DNA of 64,000 nt from the NCBI RefSeq assembly GCF_004298145.1, contig NZ_SCRH01000058.1:1-64000 (forward strand). Reading direction: 5' to 3'. Numbering within the stretch: the stretch's first letter is position 1; each line of letters opens with the position of its first letter. The notes below the pieces were generated by a model. It searched no databases. It had not been told where the DNA came from and saw only the letters and a list, made by a program, of their open reading frames with translations. This document shows positions 32,884 through 41,151 of this stretch, one piece after another. Both the position numbers and the translations under genes were made by a program. Origin of the DNA: Mycobacterium sp. (GTDB lineage Bacteria; Actinomycetota; Actinomycetes; Mycobacteriales; Mycobacteriaceae).

Positions 32884-34876
32884 CTCGTCTGCCGTGAACA
32901 CCCTGGGGTTGGCCACCAGCCCGTATTTGCGTCAGCATGCCGACAACCCGGTGCATTGGCAGCAGTGGACACCGCGGGCGCTGGCCGACGCCGCCGCCCG
33001 CGACGTGCCGATCCTGCTGTCGGTCGGCTACGCCGCCTGTCACTGGTGCCACGTCATGGCGCACGAGTCGTTCGAAGACCACGACGTCGCCGCGGCGATG
33101 AACGCGGGATTCGTCTGCATCAAGGTCGACCGCGAGGAACGCCCGGACATCGACGCGGTGTACATGAACGCCACGGTGGCCCTGACCGGGCAGGGCGGTT
33201 GGCCGATGACGTGTTTCCTCACGCCGGATGGCCGCCCCTTCTTCTGCGGCACCTACTATCCGAAGGTTGCTTTCCTGCAACTTCTTTCGGCCGTCTCCGC
33301 CACCTGGCGGGAGCGTCGAGGTGAGGTGGAGGAGGCGTCCGACCATATCGCCGGCGAGCTACGCAAGATGGCCGGGGCTCTGCGGGGCGGCGGCCCGGCG
33401 GTGGCGCCGGACCTGTGTGACCGCGCCGTCGCCTCGCTGCTCGAGGATGAGGACACGGTGCACGGCGGCTTCGGCGGTGCGCCCAAATTCCCGCCGTCGG
33501 CGCTGCTGGAGGCGCTGCTGCGCAACTACGAGCGCACCGGATCGCCGGCGGCGCTCGAGGCGGTGTCGCGCGCCGGCAACGCGATGGCCCGCGGCGGCAT
33601 CTACGACCAGCTCGGCGGTGGCTTCGCCCGATACAGCGTCGACAACGCTTGGGTGGTACCGCATTTCGAGAAGATGCTGTATGACAACGCGCTGCTGCTG
33701 CGCGTATACGCGCACTGGGCCCGCCGTACCGGCGATCCGCTGGCGCGCCGCGTCACCGATCAGACCGCTCGGTTCTTGCTCGACGATCTCGCCGACGGCG
33801 GCATGTGGACCTCGTCGCTGGACGCCGACGCCGACGGCCGTGAGGGCTCGACGTATGTCTGGACGCCGGAGCAGCTGAACGACGCGCTCGGCCCCGACGA
33901 CGGCCGTTGGGCCGCAGAGGTTTTCGCGGTCACCCCGGCCGGCACGTTCGAACACGGCACCTCGGTGCTGCAGTACCCCACCGATCCGAAGGATCCGCAG
34001 CGGGCCGAACGCGTGCGGGCCGCGTTGCTGAACGCCCGTCGTGGCCGGGTCCAGCCCGGCCGCGACGACAAGGTCGTCACGTCGTGGAACGGCCTGGCGA
34101 TCACCGCCTTGGCCGAAGCCGCCGTGGCGTTGGACGAACCCGAGTTCGCCCAAGCCGCAACGCGTTGCGCGCAGGCGCTGCTCGACCTGCACGTCGTCGA
34201 TGGCCGGCTGCGGCGCGCCAGCCTGGGCGGCGTGGTCGGCGACAGCGTCGCCATCCTGGAGGATCACGCGATGCTATCCACCGGACTGCTGGCGCTCTAC
34301 CAGCTGACCGCCGAGGCGGATTGGCTGACCGCGGCAACAGATCTGCTGGACACCGCGTTGGCGCACTTCGCCGATCGGGAGCAGCCCGGCCGCTGGTTCG
34401 ACACCGCTGACGATGCCGAGCAGTTGATGCTGCGGCCGGCCGACCCGCTGGACGGGGCGACCCCGTCGGGTGCCTCGTCGATCACCGAGGCGCTGCTGAT
34501 CGCGGCGCACCTGGTCGACGGGGAGCGCGCCGAGCGTTACCTGGGGGCGGCGGCCGACTCGCTGCGCGCGCACGCGGTGCTGCTGGACGGCGCGCCGCGC
34601 TCGGCCGGACATTGGTTGGCGGTCGCGGAGGCCGCGGTCCGCGGACCGTTGCAGATCGCGGTGGCCTGTGACCCGTCGCGGTCGGCGCTGCTTGCCGACG
34701 CGCGACGGCTGGCGCCCGGCGGGGCGGTCGTCGTGGGTGGCGAAGCGGATTCGTCGGCGCTGCTGGCCGGCCGGGACCGGGTGGCCGGCGCCGACGCCGC
34801 CTACGTGTGTCGCGGCCGGGTCTGCGATCTACCGGTGACGGGGGCGGCCGAACTCGCGGCGGCCCTGGGTGTTTGA
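32870..34876 (+). CDS. DUF255 thioredoxin-domain protein (YyaL/spermatogenesis-associated protein 20-like; Rv1084)
   Basis: A 668-residue two-domain protein. The N-terminal thioredoxin-like DUF255 domain (about 8-165) has SPYLRQHADNPVHWQQW and a CHWCHVM motif (Cys57, Cys60), with KVDREERPDID and GGWPMTCFLTPDG. The rest is an alpha/alpha-barrel like N-acylglucosamine epimerases (GGIYDQLGGGFARYSVD, VPHFEKMLYDNA). The family is widespread and functionally unassigned. It overlaps the upstream gene by 14 bases, so mca, the small membrane protein and this gene form one unit. Confidence 0.88.
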   Translation: MSQADSSAVNTLGLATSPYLRQHADNPVHWQQWTPRALADAAARDVPILLSVGYAACHWCHVMAHESFEDHDVAAAMNAGFVCIKVDREERPDIDAVYMNATVALTGQGGWPMTCFLTPDGRPFFCGTYYPKVAFLQLLSAVSATWRERRGEVEEASDHIAGELRKMAGALRGGGPAVAPDLCDRAVASLLEDEDTVHGGFGGAPKFPPSALLEALLRNYERTGSPAALEAVSRAGNAMARGGIYDQLGGGFARYSVDNAWVVPHFEKMLYDNALLLRVYAHWARRTGDPLARRVTDQTARFLLDDLADGGMWTSSLDADADGREGSTYVWTPEQLNDALGPDDGRWAAEVFAVTPAGTFEHGTSVLQYPTDPKDPQRAERVRAALLNARRGRVQPGRDDKVVTSWNGLAITALAEAAVALDEPEFAQAATRCAQALLDLHVVDGRLRRASLGGVVGDSVAILEDHAMLSTGLLALYQLTAEADWLTAATDLLDTALAHFADREQPGRWFDTADDAEQLMLRPADPLDGATPSGASSITEALLIAAHLVDGERAERYLGAAADSLRAHAVLLDGAPRSAGHWLAVAEAAVRGPLQIAVACDPSRSALLADARRLAPGGAVVVGGEADSSALLAGRDRVAGADAAYVCRGRVCDLPVTGAAELAAALGV

Positions 34877-34894
34877 GGACGGTAGTCCGGCGGC

Positions 34895-34900
34895 TACCCT
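34895..34900 (+). promoter_or_regulatory. -10 element (TACCCT) of a probable leaderless transcript
   Basis: TACCCT ends seven bases before the ATG of the ketosteroid isomerase-like gene. Confidence 0.45.
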
Positions 34901-34907
34901 GCGTCCC

Positions 34908-35291
34908 ATGCCGAATGCCGCCAGGACCGAAGCGATCAGAAGCACGGTGCACCGCTACATCGAACTGGTCGCCAAGGGCAGCGCCGACGACCTAGTCGAG
35001 TTGTACGCCGATGACGCCACCGTCGAGGACCCGGTCGGCGGCGAGGTGCACATCGGGCGCCAGGCGATTCGCGGCTTCTACTCGGCGGTCGAGAACGTGC
35101 AGCGCGAATGCGAGCTGGTGTCGCTGCGCGTGGCCGGCAACGAGGCCGCGTTCCAGTTCCGGCTGACGGTGACCGCCGGCGAGCACCGGATGGTGATCGA
35201 GCCGATCGACGTCATGGTCTTCGACGGCGGCGGGAAGATCGCCGCGATGAAGGCCTACTGGTCGCCCGACGACGACGTCACGCAGATTTAG
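34908..35291 (+). CDS. Steroid delta-isomerase (ketosteroid isomerase) family protein
   Basis: A 127-residue NTF2-fold protein strikingly close to the Pseudomonas putida ketosteroid isomerase: RYIELVAKGSADDLVELYADDAT against RYIELVDVGDIEAIVQMYADDAT. The catalytic set is complete, with Tyr17 (RYIELV), Asp41 (TVEDP, the proton shuttle) and Asp101 (IDVMVFD). It should move a 5-ene double bond to the 4-position of 3-oxosteroids. I do not recall a gene here in Mtb. It follows the DUF255 gene by 31 bases but has its own leaderless-type -10, and its stop overlaps the convergent hemolysin III gene by four bases. Confidence 0.88.
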   Translation: MPNAARTEAIRSTVHRYIELVAKGSADDLVELYADDATVEDPVGGEVHIGRQAIRGFYSAVENVQRECELVSLRVAGNEAAFQFRLTVTAGEHRMVIEPIDVMVFDGGGKIAAMKAYWSPDDDVTQI

Positions 35292-36061
35292 CCTCCCAGC
35301 AGCCAAGCGTGGCCGCTCGTGTAGAACACGGCGAACCACATGGCGATGTAGTGCAGAATCGCCGCGATCGCGGTGAAGGCGTGGAAGAACTCGTGATAGC
35401 CGAATGTCCGCGGCCACGGGTCGGGCCAGCGCAACCCGTAGAAAATTCCGCCGACGCTGTAGAACACACCGCCCACCGCGAGCAGCACCATCGCGGCCAC
35501 CCCGGCCTGGTGCAGGATCGTCGGGGCATACCAGATGGCCACCCAGCCCAGCAGCAGATAGAGCGGCACACCCAGCCAGCGCGGCGCCGTCGGCCAGCAC
35601 AACTTCAACGTGATGCCGGCCAGCGCGCCGCCCCACACGATGCACAGCACCACCACGCCGGTCTCCTGCGGCATCACCAGCCGCGCGAACGGCGTATAGC
35701 TGCCGGCGATGAACACAAAGATCATCGAATGGTCGAGCCGCTTCATCCGAATCCGGGCCAGCTCCGTCTTCCAGTGCACCCGGTGGTAGGTGGCGCTGAC
35801 CGCGAACAGCGCCACCGTGCACGCGGCGTAGATCAGCGTCGAATGACCGGCGCGGGGCGAGGAGACCGCCCACGACACCGACACCAGCGTGGCGCCGGTG
35901 ATGACGGCCAGCCACGCCGAGTAGAAGTGGATCCAGCCGCGCAGCCGGGGCTTGCTCAGAACCTGGGCGGCACCCTCGACGAGGTGTTCGACGGTGTTGC
36001 CCGGAACGATCGACTCGTTTCCGGGCTCCGGGTTGGGGGCGGTGCTGGTCTGGCTGCTCAT
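35288..36061 (-). CDS. Hemolysin III / PAQR-family membrane protein (Rv1085c orthologue)
   Basis: A 257-residue seven-helix membrane protein: VSATYHRVHW (about 88-97) with the conserved Ser/His, RLDHSMIFVFIAGSYTPF (about 108-125), and a C-terminal FGYHEFFHAFTAIAAILHY with the His pair that together form the PAQR metal site. A hydrolase such as ceramidase-type activity is known for eukaryotic relatives; in bacteria the role in membrane lipid homeostasis is tentative. It overlaps the isomerase gene tail-to-tail by four bases. Confidence 0.9.
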   Translation of the reverse strand: MSSQTSTAPNPEPGNESIVPGNTVEHLVEGAAQVLSKPRLRGWIHFYSAWLAVITGATLVSVSWAVSSPRAGHSTLIYAACTVALFAVSATYHRVHWKTELARIRMKRLDHSMIFVFIAGSYTPFARLVMPQETGVVVLCIVWGGALAGITLKLCWPTAPRWLGVPLYLLLGWVAIWYAPTILHQAGVAAMVLLAVGGVFYSVGGIFYGLRWPDPWPRTFGYHEFFHAFTAIAAILHYIAMWFAVFYTSGHAWLLGG

Positions 36062-36198
36062 GGCTCCTGTGTTGTGTCTCGGCGGGCCGCGTGAGAGCCA
36101 CAGTAGTCAGGGATGGTTACGGCGCAGTGTCGTCTTCTCAGGTGGCTTCTCATATGACCGCGCCGAAATTGCAACCCGGATTCCATCGCCGCTGGCAG

Positions 36199-36204
36199 TA
36201 GGGT
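36199..36204 (+). promoter_or_regulatory. -10 element (TAGGGT) of a probable leaderless transcript
   Basis: TAGGGT ends eight bases before the GTG start at 36213. Confidence 0.45.
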
Positions 36205-36212
36205 GGGCGTTC

Positions 36213-37001
36213 GTGGAAATTATCCCGCCGCGACTCAAAGAGCCGCTGTATCGGATCTACGAGATGCGGCTGCGGCAGGGTCTGACCGCGTCCACGTCAG
36301 AACTGCCCCGCCACATCGCCGTGCTGTGCGACGGGAACCGGCGCTGGGCGCGCGACGCCGGATACGACGACGTGAGTTACGGCTACCGGATGGGTGCCCT
36401 CAAGATCGCCGAGATGCTGCGCTGGTGTCAGGAAGCCGGCATCGAAATGGCCACCGTTTACCTGCTTTCCACGGAAAACCTGCAGCGGGATCCCGAAGAG
36501 CTGGCCGGGCTCATCGAGATCATCACCGACGTCGTCGAGGAGATCTGCGCACCCGCCAATCGCTGGAGCGTGCGCACCGTCGGCGACCTCGAGCTGCTCG
36601 GCGAGCAACCGGCCCGCCGGCTGCGCGGGGCCGTGGAGTCCACACCGGTCGTGGCGCCCTTCCACGTCAACGTGGCCGTCGGCTACGGCGGCCGCCGAGA
36701 AATCGTCGACGCGGTGCGTTCGCTGTTGAGCAAGGAACTCGCCAACGGCGCGTCCGCCGAGGAGCTGATCGACGCGGTCACCGTCGATGCGATCTCGGAA
36801 AACCTCTACACGTCCGGTCAGCCCGATCCCGACCTGGTGATCCGCACGTCGGGCGAGCAGCGGCTGTCCGGTTTCCTGCTGTGGCAAAGCGCGTATTCCG
36901 AGATGTGGTTCACCGAAGCGCACTGGCCCGCGTTCCGCCGGGTCGACTTCCTGCGTGCGCTGCGTGACTACACCCAGCGGCATCGCCGCTACGGCAAGTA
37001 A
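36213..37001 (+). CDS. Short-chain (2Z,6E)-farnesyl diphosphate synthase, cis-prenyltransferase (Rv1086)
   Basis: A 262-residue UppS-family enzyme, the same length as Mtb Rv1086, which makes omega,E,Z-farnesyl diphosphate, the primer for decaprenyl phosphate and thus for cell-wall assembly. HIAVLCDGNRRWARD holds the catalytic Asp40 and the pyrophosphate-binding NRRW. The C-terminus has RTSGEQRLSGFLLWQSAYSEMWF, typical of the family. The GTG start has a -10-like box at leaderless distance and no ribosome site. Downstream, where Mtb has PE_PGRS, PE and celA2 genes, there is only a small membrane protein before coaA. Confidence 0.92.
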   Translation: MEIIPPRLKEPLYRIYEMRLRQGLTASTSELPRHIAVLCDGNRRWARDAGYDDVSYGYRMGALKIAEMLRWCQEAGIEMATVYLLSTENLQRDPEELAGLIEIITDVVEEICAPANRWSVRTVGDLELLGEQPARRLRGAVESTPVVAPFHVNVAVGYGGRREIVDAVRSLLSKELANGASAEELIDAVTVDAISENLYTSGQPDPDLVIRTSGEQRLSGFLLWQSAYSEMWFTEAHWPAFRRVDFLRALRDYTQRHRRYGK

Positions 37002-37166
37002 CCCGCCGAAGAAGCCGCGCACCGTTGCTCCTGTGACACCTGGGGCCGCTGAGCCCGCCTGACTGGCACGTGTCGAATATTTACCCGCCAACGGGAATAG
37101 CCGGGTGAATCACCTCGTCGTTGTATCCATGGCAAAAGCGGACCCGCCATCGCGAGGAGTAATCAC

Positions 37167-37592
37167 ATGATGTCTGTTTCTGGTGTATCCGGTCTCACCA
37201 CGCGGCCCCTCTACGACTCGACCGACTCGCTGTTGCGTTTTGCCGTACGCGCCGACGCGACCTTGACGGGATTGTTCGGCTTGGTCGTCGCCTTCATTGC
37301 CGACCCGCTCTCGTCGCTGATCGGCCTGACGTCCTTCCAGGAATACGCGACGGGGGCCTTCTTCGTGTTCTACGGCCTCGTGGTGTTCAGCCTCGGGGCG
37401 ATCCCGGACCTGCGCGGGGTCGGTATCGGCGTGATCGTCGCCAACGTGTTTTTCACCCTGGCCTCGATCGTGGCGGCCGAAGCGTTGCCGCTGACCGTCA
37501 CCGGGGTCGCGCTGACGCTGGCCAGCGGTGCCTACGCGGCGGCGTTCGCGGGGTTGCAATACCTGGGAGTGCGCCGCCTCGAGAGGGAGTGA
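37167..37592 (+). CDS. Small integral membrane protein of unknown function
   Basis: A 141-residue protein with four hydrophobic segments (about 30-50, 60-80, 85-105 and 110-135) and short loops, ending in a basic YLGVRRLERE. GGAG lies upstream of the ATG (GCGAGGAGTAATCACATG). I do not recognise a family name; similar four-helix proteins are common in mycobacteria. It ends seven bases from the convergent coaA stop. It stands where Mtb carries a PE_PGRS/PE/cellulase cluster. Confidence 0.8.
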   Translation: MMSVSGVSGLTTRPLYDSTDSLLRFAVRADATLTGLFGLVVAFIADPLSSLIGLTSFQEYATGAFFVFYGLVVFSLGAIPDLRGVGIGVIVANVFFTLASIVAAEALPLTVTGVALTLASGAYAAAFAGLQYLGVRRLERE

Positions 37593-37598
37593 TCGCGC

Positions 37599-38537
37599 CT
37601 AGAGTTTGCGCAGCCGCAGCCGGTTGATGGAGTGGTCGGCGTCCTTGCGCAGCACCAGTGTGGCGCGGGGCCGGGTGGGGAGAATGTTCTCGATCAGGTT
37701 GGGGCGGTTGATGGAGCGCCAGATCTCGCGGGCGGCGGCGACCGCCTTGGTGTCGTTGAGCGGCGCGTAGTGGTGGAAGTGGGATTCGGGATCGGCGAAG
37801 GCCGTGCTGCGCATGGCCAGGAACCGCGATATGTACCACTGCTCGATGTCTTCGATCCGCGCGTCCACGTAAACGCCGAAGTCGAACAGGTCCGACACCA
37901 TCAGGGTCGGACCGGTCTGCAAAACGTTGAGACCCTCCAGGATCAAGATGTCGGGGTGACGGACCACATGCTTGGCCCCGGGGATCACGTCGTATTTCAA
38001 ATGGGAATACACGGGCGCGCACGCGTAGTCCGAGCCTGACTTGACCGAGGTCACGAACCGCATCAGCGCCCGGCGGTTATAGCTTTCCGGAAACCCTTTG
38101 CGATGCATCAGGTTTCGTCGATCCAGCTCGGCGTTCGGGTACAGGAAGCCGTCGGTGGTCACCAGGTCCACCCGGGGGTGGTGGTCCCAGCGGGCCAGCA
38201 GCGCCTGCAGCACGCGGGCGGTCGTCGACTTGCCGACGGCCACGCTGCCGGCGACCCCGATGATGAACGGCACGGGCCGGTCCGGGTTTTGCTGCGGTTC
38301 GCCCAGGAATTCGGCGGTGGCGGCGAACAACCCCTGGCGGGCCGCGACCTGAAGGTGGATCAGCCGGGCCAGCGGCAGGTAAACCTCTTCGACTTCGAGC
38401 AGGTTGATTTGTTCACCCAGACCGCGCAGGCCGACCAGTTCCTCTTCGGTGAGGGCCAGCGGCGTCGACATACGAAGCGCACGCCATTGCTTTCGGTCGA
38501 ACTCCACATATGGGCTCGGCTCGCTAAGCCGCGGCAT
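37599..38537 (-). CDS. coaA: Type I pantothenate kinase CoaA
   Basis: A 312-residue prokaryotic-type pantothenate kinase, first committed step of coenzyme A synthesis. The P-loop is GVAGSVAVGKST (94-105). VTTDGFLYPN (catalytic Asp), RKGFPESYN and YSHLKYDVIPG (pantothenate and feedback CoA site) are intact. The length equals Mtb CoaA. The start ATG (MPRLSEPSPYVEFD) is divergent from glyA by 76 bases; longer frames upstream lack support. Confidence 0.95.
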   Translation of the reverse strand: MPRLSEPSPYVEFDRKQWRALRMSTPLALTEEELVGLRGLGEQINLLEVEEVYLPLARLIHLQVAARQGLFAATAEFLGEPQQNPDRPVPFIIGVAGSVAVGKSTTARVLQALLARWDHHPRVDLVTTDGFLYPNAELDRRNLMHRKGFPESYNRRALMRFVTSVKSGSDYACAPVYSHLKYDVIPGAKHVVRHPDILILEGLNVLQTGPTLMVSDLFDFGVYVDARIEDIEQWYISRFLAMRSTAFADPESHFHHYAPLNDTKAVAAAREIWRSINRPNLIENILPTRPRATLVLRKDADHSINRLRLRKL

Positions 38538-38601
38538 AGTGCAAGTGTCGCAGGAGCGTCCACGCGCCCGACGCGTGGGCTGGTGAAAAGTTGGCGCTGG
38601 A

Positions 38602-38607
38602 TAGACT
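38602..38607 (+). promoter_or_regulatory. -10 element (TAGACT) of a probable leaderless glyA transcript
   Basis: TAGACT ends six bases before the GTG at 38614, supporting the longer glyA start. Confidence 0.5.
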
Positions 38608-38613
38608 GGCGCG

Positions 38614-39954
38614 GTGACTGCTGCACCTGACGCCCGCCCTGTTGACCCCGACACGGCGTCCGTGATGGCCGCTTCGCTGGCCGACGTCGACCCGGATATC
38701 GCCGAACTGCTCGGCAAAGAGCTCGGCCGGCAACGCGACACGCTCGAGATGATCGCGTCGGAGAACTTCGTGCCGCGCGCGGTGCTGCAAGCGCAGGGCA
38801 GCGTGCTGACCAACAAGTACGCCGAGGGCCTGCCGGGGCGCCGCTACTACGGCGGCTGCGAATACGTCGACGTCGTGGAGAACATCGCCCGCGACCGGGC
38901 CAAGGCGCTTTTCGGCGCCGACTTCGCCAACGTGCAGCCGCATTCGGGCGCCCAGGCCAACGCCGCCGTGCTGCACGCGCTGATGACGCCGGGGGAGCGG
39001 CTGCTGGGTCTGGACCTGGCCAACGGTGGTCACCTGACGCACGGCATGAAGCTGAACTTCTCCGGCAAGCTCTACGAGAACGGCTTCTACGGCGTCGATC
39101 CGACGACGCATCTCGTCGACATGGACGCGGTGCGCGCAAAGGCGCTGGAGTTCCGTCCGAAGGTGATCATCGCCGGCTGGTCGGCCTACCCGCGGATTCT
39201 CGACTTCGCAGCGTTCGCCTCGATCGCCGACGAGGTCGACGCCAAGCTCTGGGTGGACATGGCGCACTTCGCGGGCCTCGTCGCCGCCGGGTTGCACCCG
39301 TCGCCGGTGCGGCACGCCGACGTCGTGTCGACCACCATCCACAAGACTCTCGGCGGCGGCCGCTCGGGCATGATCCTCGGCAAGCAGGAGTACGCCAAGG
39401 CGATCAACTCGGCGGTGTTCCCGGGCCAGCAGGGCGGCCCGCTCATGCACGTCATCGCGGGCAAGGCCGTCGCGCTGAAGATCGCGGGCACCCCCGAATT
39501 CGCCGAGCGGCAGCGGCGCACCCTGTCCGGCGCCCGCGTCCTCGCCGACCGGCTGCTGGCCGCCGATGTCGCGAAGGCCGGAGTGTCGGTGGTCAGCGGC
39601 GGCACGGACGTCCACCTGGTGCTCGTGGACCTGCGCAACTCCCCGCTCGACGGGCAGGCCGCCGAGGACCTGCTGCACGAGGTCGGCATCACCGTCAACC
39701 GCAACGCCGTGCCGAACGACCCGCGCCCGCCGATGGTCACGTCGGGTCTGCGGATCGGGACGCCTGCCCTGGCGACCCGCGGCTTCGGCGACGCCGAGTT
39801 CAGCGAGGTTGCCGACGTCATCGCCACCGCGCTGGCGGCCGGCACCGCGGCCTCCGAAGGGCAAGTGTCGGGCCTGCGGCAGCGCGTGACGCGGCTGGCG
39901 CAGGAGTTTCCGCTGTACGAGGGCCTCGAAGACTGGGCGCTGGTCGGCCGCTGA
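38614..39954 (+). CDS. glyA: Serine hydroxymethyltransferase GlyA
   Basis: A 446-residue PLP enzyme converting serine and tetrahydrofolate to glycine and methylene-tetrahydrofolate. The PLP lysine is Lys244 in STTIHKTLGGGRSG; SENFVPRAVLQAQGS, NKYAEGLPGRRYYGGCE and the PHSGAQAN loop are conserved. I keep the GTG because a TAGACT box sits at leaderless spacing before it. An ATG 17 codons downstream (MAASLADVDPDIAELL) would give a protein closer to the 426 residues of Mtb GlyA1. No riboswitch is visible in the 76-base upstream gap. Confidence 0.95.
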   Translation: MTAAPDARPVDPDTASVMAASLADVDPDIAELLGKELGRQRDTLEMIASENFVPRAVLQAQGSVLTNKYAEGLPGRRYYGGCEYVDVVENIARDRAKALFGADFANVQPHSGAQANAAVLHALMTPGERLLGLDLANGGHLTHGMKLNFSGKLYENGFYGVDPTTHLVDMDAVRAKALEFRPKVIIAGWSAYPRILDFAAFASIADEVDAKLWVDMAHFAGLVAAGLHPSPVRHADVVSTTIHKTLGGGRSGMILGKQEYAKAINSAVFPGQQGGPLMHVIAGKAVALKIAGTPEFAERQRRTLSGARVLADRLLAADVAKAGVSVVSGGTDVHLVLVDLRNSPLDGQAAEDLLHEVGITVNRNAVPNDPRPPMVTSGLRIGTPALATRGFGDAEFSEVADVIATALAAGTAASEGQVSGLRQRVTRLAQEFPLYEGLEDWALVGR

Positions 39955-40061
39955 CCCGGCGTCGACACGGGTCAGACGGCCCGGCCGGGCGGGTTTGAGG
40001 ACCAAAGTCACCAGTTGCGGCGACACGGCCCCGGCGATTTCATGAACCTGTGTACGCGGGT

Positions 40062-40067
40062 TACAGT
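40062..40067 (+). promoter_or_regulatory. -10 element (TACAGT) of a probable leaderless desA2 transcript
   Basis: TACAGT ends six bases before the desA2 ATG at 40074. Confidence 0.45.
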
Positions 40068-40073
40068 TATCTC

Positions 40074-40901
40074 ATGGCACAGAGACCTGTAGCTAACGCG
40101 CTGACCCTGGAACTCGAGCCGGTCGTCGAAGCAAACATCGACCGCCACCTGTCCACCGAAGAACTCTGGTTCGCGCACGACTATGTGCCGTTCGAACGGG
40201 GCGAGAACTTCGCGTTCCTGGGCGGACGAGACTGGGACCCGTCGTCGATGACGTTGCCGAGGCCCTTGACGGACGCCTGCGAGATCATGCTGCTGCTCAA
40301 GGACAACCTGGCCGCGCACCACCGCGAGCTGGTCGAGCACTTCATCCTGGAGGAGTACTGGGGACGCTGGCTGGGCCGGTGGACCGCCGAGGAACACCTG
40401 CACGCCATCGCGCTGCGCGAATACCTGGTGGTGACTCGGGAGGTCGACCCGACCGCCAACGAAGAGGCCCGCGTCCAGTACGTGATGAAGGGCTACCGCG
40501 CCGACACCTACTCGCAGGTGGAAACCCTGGTGCACATGGCGCTGGCCGAACGCACCCACGCGGTGTTCTGCGAGAACCTGGCCGCCAAGCTGGAGGAGCC
40601 CATCCTGGCCGGCCTCGTCGACCGGATCGCGAGGGACGAGCGGCGCCACGAGGTGTTCTTCTCCAACCTCGTCGCGCACTGCCTGGAATACACCCGCGAC
40701 GAGACGATCGCGGCGATCGCCGCCCGCGCGGCCGACCTGGAGGTGCCCGGCGCCGACATCGACGCCTACCGGGACAAGGTGCAGAACGTCGCCGGGGCAG
40801 GCATTTTCGGTCCGGAGCAGCTGCGGCAGGCGATCTCCGACCGCATCACCGCATGGGGGCTCGCGGACGAGCCCGCACTGCGGCAATTCGCCGTCGGCTG
40901 A
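40074..40901 (+). CDS. desA2: Acyl-ACP desaturase-like protein DesA2
   Basis: A 275-residue helical ferritin-like protein of the stearoyl-ACP desaturase family, equal in length to Mtb DesA2 (Rv1094). Diiron-type motifs are RWTAEEHLHAIALRE (about 106-120) and RIARDERRHEVFFSN (about 185-199), with further acidic residues in HFILEEYWGR. Plant-type enzymes introduce a double bond in carrier-bound acyl chains; in mycobacteria a role in mycolic acid synthesis is proposed. The Mtb protein is reported to bind metal atypically, so activity is uncertain. Confidence 0.92.
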   Translation: MAQRPVANALTLELEPVVEANIDRHLSTEELWFAHDYVPFERGENFAFLGGRDWDPSSMTLPRPLTDACEIMLLLKDNLAAHHRELVEHFILEEYWGRWLGRWTAEEHLHAIALREYLVVTREVDPTANEEARVQYVMKGYRADTYSQVETLVHMALAERTHAVFCENLAAKLEEPILAGLVDRIARDERRHEVFFSNLVAHCLEYTRDETIAAIAARAADLEVPGADIDAYRDKVQNVAGAGIFGPEQLRQAISDRITAWGLADEPALRQFAVG

Positions 40902-40953
40902 ACCGGCCGGTACCTCGCCACTTTCGCCGCCCCCGGGGTGGTCGCGGCGTGTC

Positions 40954-41151
40954 ATGTCGGCGCGCCTGCACAGCGGGCACGCGGCCACGGGAGTAGCGTC
41001 GTTCTCGATGGTCAGCGTCATGCTTTGCTGCCAGGGCGGCACCTCCCGTCATCACAACGGAAGGACCGGCCCCGGTCCTGGTGCTGCGGTTCCCGTCGAC
41101 ATGCCTGTGCGGGTCCGCGCGGGCTCATCCCGCTCGAGGAGCGCTACGTGA
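40954..41151 (+). CDS. Candidate PhoAT antitoxin-like small ORF upstream of phoH2
   Basis: A 65-codon frame (MSARLHSGHAATG... ending RSRSAT) whose TGA overlaps the phoH2 GTG by four bases (GTGA). In mycobacteria a short gene, phoAT, overlapping the start of phoH2 has been described as the antitoxin of the PhoH2 PIN-helicase. I assign this ORF by position and overlap only; the sequence itself shows no domain, and it is Gly/Arg/Ser-rich. No clear ribosome site precedes the ATG. An internal ATG (MVSVMLCCQGG) could be the true start. Confidence 0.45.
   Translation: MSARLHSGHAATGVASFSMVSVMLCCQGGTSRHHNGRTGPGPGAAVPVDMPVRVRAGSSRSRSAT

Noticed and set aside
40008..41042. A 344-codon minus-strand frame starting MPPWQQSMTLTIENDATPVAACPLCRR
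   Set aside because: Most of it is antisense to desA2. Only the first 30 residues look protein-like, so I mention it as an alternative for the phoH2 leader but do not annotate it.
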